Source: Acidobacteriota bacterium (lineage in GTDB: Bacteria > Acidobacteriota > Thermoanaerobaculia > Gp7-AA8). From it: a stretch of DNA of 64,000 nt. The notes below the pieces were generated by a model. It did no database searches. It saw only the letters and a program-made list of their open reading frames with translations, and had not been told where the DNA came from. Position numbers and translations under genes: made by a program. This document shows positions 59,486-64,000 of this stretch, piece by piece. Every line of letters begins with the position of its first letter. The first letter of the stretch is position 1. The stretch lies in the NCBI GenBank assembly GCA_019244185.1, contig JAFATB010000025.1, positions 124,001 to 188,000 of the forward strand, given 5' to 3'.

Positions 59486-61546
59486 ATGCTCCGATTCGAT
59501 CGATGGGTGGGCGTGGTGTGCGCGGTGGCGCTGCCGTGGATTGCGGCGGCGCAGAACAAGCTCGTGATCGCGGGCGGCGTTTACGAAGACCGTCCGGCGC
59601 TGGCCGTGCGCGGCAACTTCACGCCCATCCGCAACGCGGCGGTGAAGCTCTATCGCGGCGGCGCATATCTCTCGTCGACGCGCACCGACGCGGCCGGCCT
59701 CTACGCGTTCCCGCTCGTGAGCGGCGGCGAGTACACGGTGGCGATCGACTCGCGCTCGTTCGGTGAGAACGCGTGGGCGGAACAGACCTTCGGCCCCTCG
59801 GGCGCGCGCTGCGCGCAGCCCGACGGCTCGACGCGCATGCAGTTCTTCGAAGGCGCATGCTTCGGCGGAAAGAGTGGCGCGAGCGACGACGCGTCGACAC
59901 TCGCCACGTCCGAGCACATCGCCGTCGTCACCGTGCGCGACACGCCGGCCACCGCCGTCGACTTCGCGTTCAGCTACGACGTCGTGACCTCGACGAATGA
60001 CGGCGAGCGCATCCAGGGCTCGCTCCGCCAGTTCCTCCTCAACGCCAACGCGATCGGCGGACCCGATCGCATGCGCTTCGTGCCCACCTCACGCGCGCCC
60101 GAGCAGCGGCAGCCGATCGTCGGCGTGCCGCCGCGCTGGTGGATGATCACGTGCCTGTCGCCGCTGCCGCAGTTGCAGGACGCCGACACGGTCGTCGATG
60201 GCAGCGCGTACAACTTTCTCTCCCCCGACACGTTCGCGAATCCGAACCCCGGCCGCCTCGGCGAGCCTCCGACGCTGAAGGCCGAGGATCGCTCCGCGCA
60301 GCGCATCGAAAAGCCGGAGCTCGAGATCGTCGCCAGCGGACCCGAAGGTCTCGTCTGCAACGCGCGTTGCGTCGTGTACGGTCTCGCGCTGCACGGCGCG
60401 CCCGCGGCCATCGTCACGCGCGCCGACGCGCGCGTCGAGAACGTGATCCTCGGCGGCGCGCCCGACGCCGCGTACACGCAGAACGGCGAAGTCGGACTGC
60501 AGGTGGAGCGCGGCACGACGATCGCGCGGCAGGTGCTCGTCACCGCGCAGACGCGCGGCGGCGTGATCGTCGCGCCCGGCGCGCGCATCGACGCCGAACA
60601 TCTCGACGTCAGCCGCTGTGGCGGTCCCGAGACCGGCGGCGGCATCGTGCTGCTCTCCGACGGCTCGTCGATCCGCGCGTCCGTCGTCACGCAGAATCCC
60701 GGCGCGGGCGTGCTCGTCGGCTCCGGACAGTCACCGGCGAGCGGCAACACCATCGACGGCAACACGATCAGCTCGAACCAGGCCGGCATCATTCTGTGGG
60801 CCGGCTCGTCGCGCAACACGGTCACGCACAACGACATCATGTGGAACCGTCTCGGCGGCGTGACCATCGCGCCGTACACGAACGCGCCGCCGCACGAGAA
60901 CCGCCTCAGCGCGAACCGCTTCGACGAGAACGGTCTCCGCCCGATCATCCTCAACCTCGGCAGCACCGATCCGAACGTGCTCGCGCGCAGCGAGGGCTCG
61001 TGCAACTCCATCGCGAACGCCGCGAACCTCGGCATCGCGCCGCCGCAGATCACCAGCGTGCAGATGGTCACCGACAACGGCAACGCCGTGCGCGTCGTCG
61101 TACGCGGCAAAGCGTGCCGCGGCCAGATCGTCGAGCTGTATCAGTCCTTCGTGACATCCGGCGTGCGCGAGGAATCGCCCGACCTGCCGCGCGTCCGCAA
61201 CGAGAAGAACAGCCGCGGCGAGACGCTGACGAACGACAACCGCACGCAGGGACTGCCGTCCATCGGCGAGTTCAACTACGTCGGCGCGACGAACGCCGGC
61301 GCCGACGGGACGTTCGAAGCCTCGTTCCCGCTCGTCGACACCAACGGCATGCCGCGCGACAACGGAAACGCGCAGAAGAGCGAGACGAACGAGGAGACCG
61401 ACATCTGGGCGCGCGACCTCCTGCGCGGCGCGCATCCGAACGAGCGCGCGTTCTCCGCCGTCGCCATCGATCCCGTGGGCAACACGTCGGAGATGAGCGT
61501 GCGCAGGCAGGTGGACCGCTCAAAAGAGGAGCGCGCAGAAAGATAG
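59486..61546 (+). CDS. Secreted right-handed beta-helix protein
   Basis: The 686-residue protein has a signal peptide (MLRFDRWVGVVCAVALPWIA), then a carboxypeptidase-regulatory-like Ig domain (AAVKLYRGGAYLSSTRTDAA, GLYAFPLVSGGEYTVAIDS). The middle (about 190-520) is a parallel beta-helix with NosD-like coils such as GNTIDGNTISSNQAGIILWA and NTVTHNDIMWNRLGGVTIAP. The end (SSMSVRRQVDRS-type, EMSVRRQV) resembles C-termini of secreted repeat proteins. No enzyme motif is seen; a surface or polysaccharide-associated role is possible. It starts 25 bases after the AI-2E gene. Confidence 0.78.
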   Translation: MLRFDRWVGVVCAVALPWIAAAQNKLVIAGGVYEDRPALAVRGNFTPIRNAAVKLYRGGAYLSSTRTDAAGLYAFPLVSGGEYTVAIDSRSFGENAWAEQTFGPSGARCAQPDGSTRMQFFEGACFGGKSGASDDASTLATSEHIAVVTVRDTPATAVDFAFSYDVVTSTNDGERIQGSLRQFLLNANAIGGPDRMRFVPTSRAPEQRQPIVGVPPRWWMITCLSPLPQLQDADTVVDGSAYNFLSPDTFANPNPGRLGEPPTLKAEDRSAQRIEKPELEIVASGPEGLVCNARCVVYGLALHGAPAAIVTRADARVENVILGGAPDAAYTQNGEVGLQVERGTTIARQVLVTAQTRGGVIVAPGARIDAEHLDVSRCGGPETGGGIVLLSDGSSIRASVVTQNPGAGVLVGSGQSPASGNTIDGNTISSNQAGIILWAGSSRNTVTHNDIMWNRLGGVTIAPYTNAPPHENRLSANRFDENGLRPIILNLGSTDPNVLARSEGSCNSIANAANLGIAPPQITSVQMVTDNGNAVRVVVRGKACRGQIVELYQSFVTSGVREESPDLPRVRNEKNSRGETLTNDNRTQGLPSIGEFNYVGATNAGADGTFEASFPLVDTNGMPRDNGNAQKSETNEETDIWARDLLRGAHPNERAFSAVAIDPVGNTSEMSVRRQVDRSKEERAER

Positions 61547-61556
61547 CTGCGCGCTC
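61529..61556. terminator. Hairpin between two convergent stop codons
   Basis: GAGCGCGCAG and CTGCGCGCTC form a perfect 10-bp stem around an 8-base loop (61539-61546) that holds the TAG stop of the beta-helix gene. The stop of the convergent peptidase gene begins two bases outside the right arm. No U tract follows. Confidence 0.6.
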
Positions 61557-61557
61557 G

Positions 61558-61968
61558 CTACCGCCGCGCGAGCCGCTGCACCACGCGCGTCGTCAGCCGC
61601 AGCATCGTCAACGCGATCCCGCGCGCGCGGCGCACGCGCACGCGGCGGCCGTCGCGTTCGGCAAATGCCACGCGGCCGAGGAGCTGATCGAATGAAGCGG
61701 GAGGATCGTCGGCGGGCGCGTTGTCGCCTCGCGTGACGAGCGTCGTCGCATCGATGCGCAGCACGCGGTGCGCGGTGAGGCCGCGGGCGGCGCGGGTGAG
61801 CACGACGTCGCCGCGCGCGATCGACGCGGGATGCGCGGGCACGACGTGCAGCAGATCGTCGCCGTGAATCAGCGGATGCATGCTGTCGCCGCGCGCGCGG
61901 AACTGCACCTCGTGGCCTCGCCCGAGAAGATCGGCGATGAGATCCGCGGCATCGACCGCGGAGGTCAT
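61558..61968 (-). CDS. S24/S26-type peptidase, Ser-His class
   Basis: The 136-residue protein has the signal-peptidase-like core. The nucleophile is Ser29 in RARGDSMHPLIHGDDLLHV; RGDVVLTRAARGLTAHRV puts His67 where bacterial type I enzymes carry Lys, as in SipW/ER-type (S26B) peptidases; RGDN (80-83) ends the core. No clear membrane span is seen. Its ATG overlaps the kinase stop as ATGA, so it belongs to the same operon. A role in cutting the precursor peptide encoded two genes upstream is inferred. Confidence 0.75.
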   Translation of the reverse strand: MTSAVDAADLIADLLGRGHEVQFRARGDSMHPLIHGDDLLHVVPAHPASIARGDVVLTRAARGLTAHRVLRIDATTLVTRGDNAPADDPPASFDQLLGRVAFAERDGRRVRVRRARGIALTMLRLTTRVVQRLARR

Positions 61969-62846
61969 GACGCGGCGCCGCCGAGGACGAGCTCGATGAC
62001 GCTCGGGTCGCGTACGAACTGCAGCTCGCGCACGGCCACGCGCGACGCGAGCCGTTGCAGGAAGCCGAGCGTGAAGTCGAGCGCGTGCGCATCGTGGAAG
62101 AGCGGAAACGTGCAGCGGAAGAGACGCGCCACCGCTTCCGCGTCGCTGAGATCGCGCAGCGCATTCGATGTCGCCTGCGTCAGCAGATACACGCCGGCCA
62201 GCGGCACGCCCGTGTTGATCGAGAGCTCCGCCTCGCCGTGCCACGGCGTGCCGTACATCCAGTACGCGCCGTCGCGCTCGCGGACGATCACGCGGTCGTC
62301 GCTGACGATCGCGGCCGCGGTTCCTTCCCACAGCCGCGCGGTGGTCGTCTTCCCCGCGCCGGAGACGCCGACGAAGAGCTGGCCGCGGCCTTCGCCGTCG
62401 ATGACGCCGCACGAATGCAGTTCCACGCCGCGGCCGCGCGCGAGCAGGTTCGCGACGAGCACTTCATCGAGCGGATAGTCGAGCGGATTGAGCGAGGCGA
62501 CGTCGGGACGCAGCTGAATCGTTCCGCGCGCGAACTCCGCATCGAACGTCGCGATCTTGTACGGCGTATCGCCGAAGGCTTCCGATCGGCAGTCGATGCG
62601 GAAGCCGTCGCCGTCGCGGTAGAGGCGCCAGACCGCGTCGGAATCGAAGATCAGCTCCGCGGGCGGCGGAGGGGACGCGTCCATCAGCACGACGTCGAGC
62701 GTGAGATCCGGCGTCACGCCGGAGACGGACTGCGGCGGCACGAGGAACCGGCTCACCGGCTCGTGCCACTTCCACGCGATGCGCTCGTCCTCGCAGCGCA
62801 CGGCGATGGTGATCGCCGCGATCTGCAGGAACGACGCGCGCGGCAC
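61965..62846 (-). CDS. HPr-kinase-related kinase of a RiPP-like operon
   Basis: The 293-residue protein resembles HprK-type kinases found in peptide biosynthesis clusters. The P-loop is GVSGAGKTT (160-168, Lys166), followed by IVSDDRVIVRERDGAYWMYG and TPWHGEAELSINTGVPLAGV, the usual HprK-like core. Homologues in paeninodin-type lasso peptide clusters phosphorylate the C-terminal Ser of the precursor. The N-terminal half (about 1-120) is a small alpha/beta region with ATFDAEFARGTIQLRPDVAS. The GTG start shares one base with the stop of the precursor gene. There is no lasso cyclase nearby. Confidence 0.8.
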   Translation of the reverse strand: MPRASFLQIAAITIAVRCEDERIAWKWHEPVSRFLVPPQSVSGVTPDLTLDVVLMDASPPPPAELIFDSDAVWRLYRDGDGFRIDCRSEAFGDTPYKIATFDAEFARGTIQLRPDVASLNPLDYPLDEVLVANLLARGRGVELHSCGVIDGEGRGQLFVGVSGAGKTTTARLWEGTAAAIVSDDRVIVRERDGAYWMYGTPWHGEAELSINTGVPLAGVYLLTQATSNALRDLSDAEAVARLFRCTFPLFHDAHALDFTLGFLQRLASRVAVRELQFVRDPSVIELVLGGAAS

Positions 62847-63028
62847 TACGAGCCTTTGCTGAAGCAGTTCGTGACGCTCTGGCAGCCGATGCCGCTGGGG
62901 CCGGTCGAGGAGGTCGACTTGCAGAAGCCGAGGACGGCTTCCTCGGGGCGCAGCGGAAAGCGGGTCACTACCGGCTTCTCGTACGGCTTTTTGTCGTCGC
63001 GGGTTCCGGGTTGCCTTGGCTTGGTCAT
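62846..63028 (-). CDS. Putative RiPP precursor peptide
   Basis: The 60-residue peptide lies between a radical SAM gene and a kinase gene. A charged leader (MTKPRQPGTRDDKKPYEKP, VVTRFPLRPEEAVL) is followed by a Gly/Ser/Thr-rich core with three cysteines (GFCKS, GCQS, TNCFSKGS) and a C-terminal Ser60. The KPYEKP-V-EEAVLG layout recalls leaders of precursors processed by SPASM enzymes. GAGGGGA before the ATG at 63028 gives good spacing; the ATG at 63031 is too close. The stop TAG overlaps the kinase start by one base. Confidence 0.7.
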   Translation of the reverse strand: MTKPRQPGTRDDKKPYEKPVVTRFPLRPEEAVLGFCKSTSSTGPSGIGCQSVTNCFSKGS

Positions 63029-63047
63029 CATTCCCCTCTTCGAACTG

Positions 63048-64000
63048 CTATCGAGCGTGACAGCTGCCGCACGAGCCGCTGCCGCATGCGGATGCGGCTG
63101 CCACGGCTGCCGGCGTCGCGGCGATCGTCGCCGCCACGTCACGTCCACCAGAGTGTACTCGTTCCACGAGATCCATGAGCTCGCCGCGGTGCGAGCCGTC
63201 GGGGCAGTACTCGCAATCGCCGTGCTCGGGCACTGCCACCTCGAACACTTCCGCGCGCAGATGCGCGGTGCGGCAGAGGAAGTCGACCGGCGCCTCGGGA
63301 TCGCCCGTTTCGAGCTCCGCGTTCGCCGCGCACGAGCCGCAGAGCGACTTGAGCGCGCAGCGCGTGCACTTCGTCACGCGCGTCGTCGGACGCTTGCGGA
63401 CGTTCTGCAGAAAGTGCTCCCACCCTTCGCGCACCGAGCCGTCGCGCACGTTGTACTTGTCGACGTGCGACAGCACGCAGATGGTCATGTCGCCGTACGG
63501 ATCGATGGCGAACGAGTTCACGCCGCCGCCGCATTCGTACAGCATGCGCGTCTCGCCTTCGGCCGGCAGCGGCGGCGCGCATTCGACCGCGAGGCGCCGC
63601 CATTCGGAGATGCGCTCCGGATCGTCGAGATCGAGCGCGACGACGTCCGCGGGCGAGAGCCGCACCGCGAGCGGGCTCGACGAGCAGTCGATGCGCGGAT
63701 TGATCATCGGGTCGAACTTGAACTCGACGCCGAGCTCCTCGGCGAAGCGCTTCATCGACGGGATCTCGTGCTTGTTGATCGTCAGCGCGACCGTCTTCAG
63801 TTTCAGCGGCAGCTTGCGATCGAGCAGCAGATGAATGCCGCGGATGCACTTCTCGAACGAGCCGGGGATGCCGGTCAGCGACTCGTAGGTCGCTTTCGTG
63901 CGGCCGTAGAGCGTGATCTCGATGTCGAACGGCGGATGCTCGACGAGGAAGTCGGCGATGCGTTCCGTGATCAGCGTGCCGTTCGTGAACAGCGTGATCA
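63048..64000 (-). CDS. Radical SAM/SPASM peptide maturase (C-terminal part)
   Basis: The frame is open to the right edge, so the N-terminus with the CxxxCxxC motif is outside the window. The visible part holds the end of the radical SAM barrel (ITLFTNGTLITERIADFLVE, IEITLYGRTKATYESLTG) and a SPASM domain with auxiliary-cluster cysteines: YECGGGVNSFAIDPYGDMTI, CVLS, TKCTRCALKSLCGSCAANAE and DFLCRTAHLRAE. The protein ends in an unusual tail with more cysteines (SACGSGSCGSCHAR). SPASM enzymes typically form thioether, C-C or C-O links in a peptide. The precursor gene starts 19 bases after its stop. Confidence 0.88.
   Translation of the reverse strand, partial: ITLFTNGTLITERIADFLVEHPPFDIEITLYGRTKATYESLTGIPGSFEKCIRGIHLLLDRKLPLKLKTVALTINKHEIPSMKRFAEELGVEFKFDPMINPRIDCSSSPLAVRLSPADVVALDLDDPERISEWRRLAVECAPPLPAEGETRMLYECGGGVNSFAIDPYGDMTICVLSHVDKYNVRDGSVREGWEHFLQNVRKRPTTRVTKCTRCALKSLCGSCAANAELETGDPEAPVDFLCRTAHLRAEVFEVAVPEHGDCEYCPDGSHRGELMDLVERVHSGGRDVAATIAATPAAVAAASACGSGSCGSCHAR

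Overview
The window is about 64 kb of very GC-rich, gene-dense bacterial DNA. It holds about 45 protein genes, one probable structured RNA, no rRNA or tRNA that I can see, and no prophage or CRISPR array. Several things suggest an Acidobacteriota-type organism, possibly of the Thermoanaerobaculia or Vicinamibacteria kind: giant secreted proteins built from beta-helix, DUF11 and Ig-like parts, a distinctive C-terminal module ending in DPTYVPAQ, M56 sensors with C-terminal repeats, a CBM9-like/DUF5916 protein, and a winged-helix regulator paired with a small membrane protein. This assignment is inference from protein style; no marker gene for phylogeny is present.

Layout. 1-2922: small metabolic and unknown genes (partial secreted protein, cupin, PEBP-like lipoprotein, membrane protein, Asp/Glu racemase-like protein, and a ribbon-helix-helix-like protein with a palindrome over its start codon). 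3012-6643: a BlaI-type repressor with its own operators, an M56 (BlaR1-like) membrane protease carrying about eight C-terminal repeats, and a secreted protein made of the same repeats. 6657-11374: a VIT/vWA/TPR/DUF2135 surface protein, a DUF2442 protein and a secreted protein with a polyproline tail. 11531-32908: a 4617-residue secreted repeat protein, a winged-helix regulator/membrane pair, a matrixin-like metalloprotease with the same C-terminal module as the giant protein, and another secreted protein. 32948-37559: the zwf-opcA-pgl operon (oxidative pentose phosphate entry) divergent from a thiolase. 37573-48165: lipase, CBM9/DUF5916 protein, molybdopterin oxidoreductase, DUF1361 protein, CPBP protease, a TPR-AIM24-like protein with a lytic transglycosylase, a MazG-like protein and a stand-alone AraC DNA-binding domain.

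48155-51726 (minus strand): zapA, a structured region that is probably 6S RNA, rny, ymdB and a possible glycosyltransferase, all in one direction. A hairpin can mask the rny ribosome binding site, and the same sequence can instead pair with the far end of the 6S-like RNA. 51944-58331 (plus strand): the imuA-imuB-dnaE2 mutagenic translesion cassette with two oddities. Two tandem copies of the imuB start region form small ORFs coupled by ATGA overlaps to imuB. Between imuB and dnaE2 sits a one-gene element: a four-helix-bundle (23S IVS/S23-type) protein gene bounded by 38-bp inverted repeats with a single mismatch.

58387-61546: an AI-2E family membrane protein and a secreted beta-helix protein. 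61558-64000 (minus strand, running off the right edge): a compact operon that looks like a RiPP system. It has a radical SAM/SPASM enzyme, a 60-residue precursor-like peptide with three late cysteines and a C-terminal serine, an HprK-related kinase, and an S24/S26-type peptidase of the Ser-His class. This operon and the imu-cassette insertion are the most novel parts of the window.
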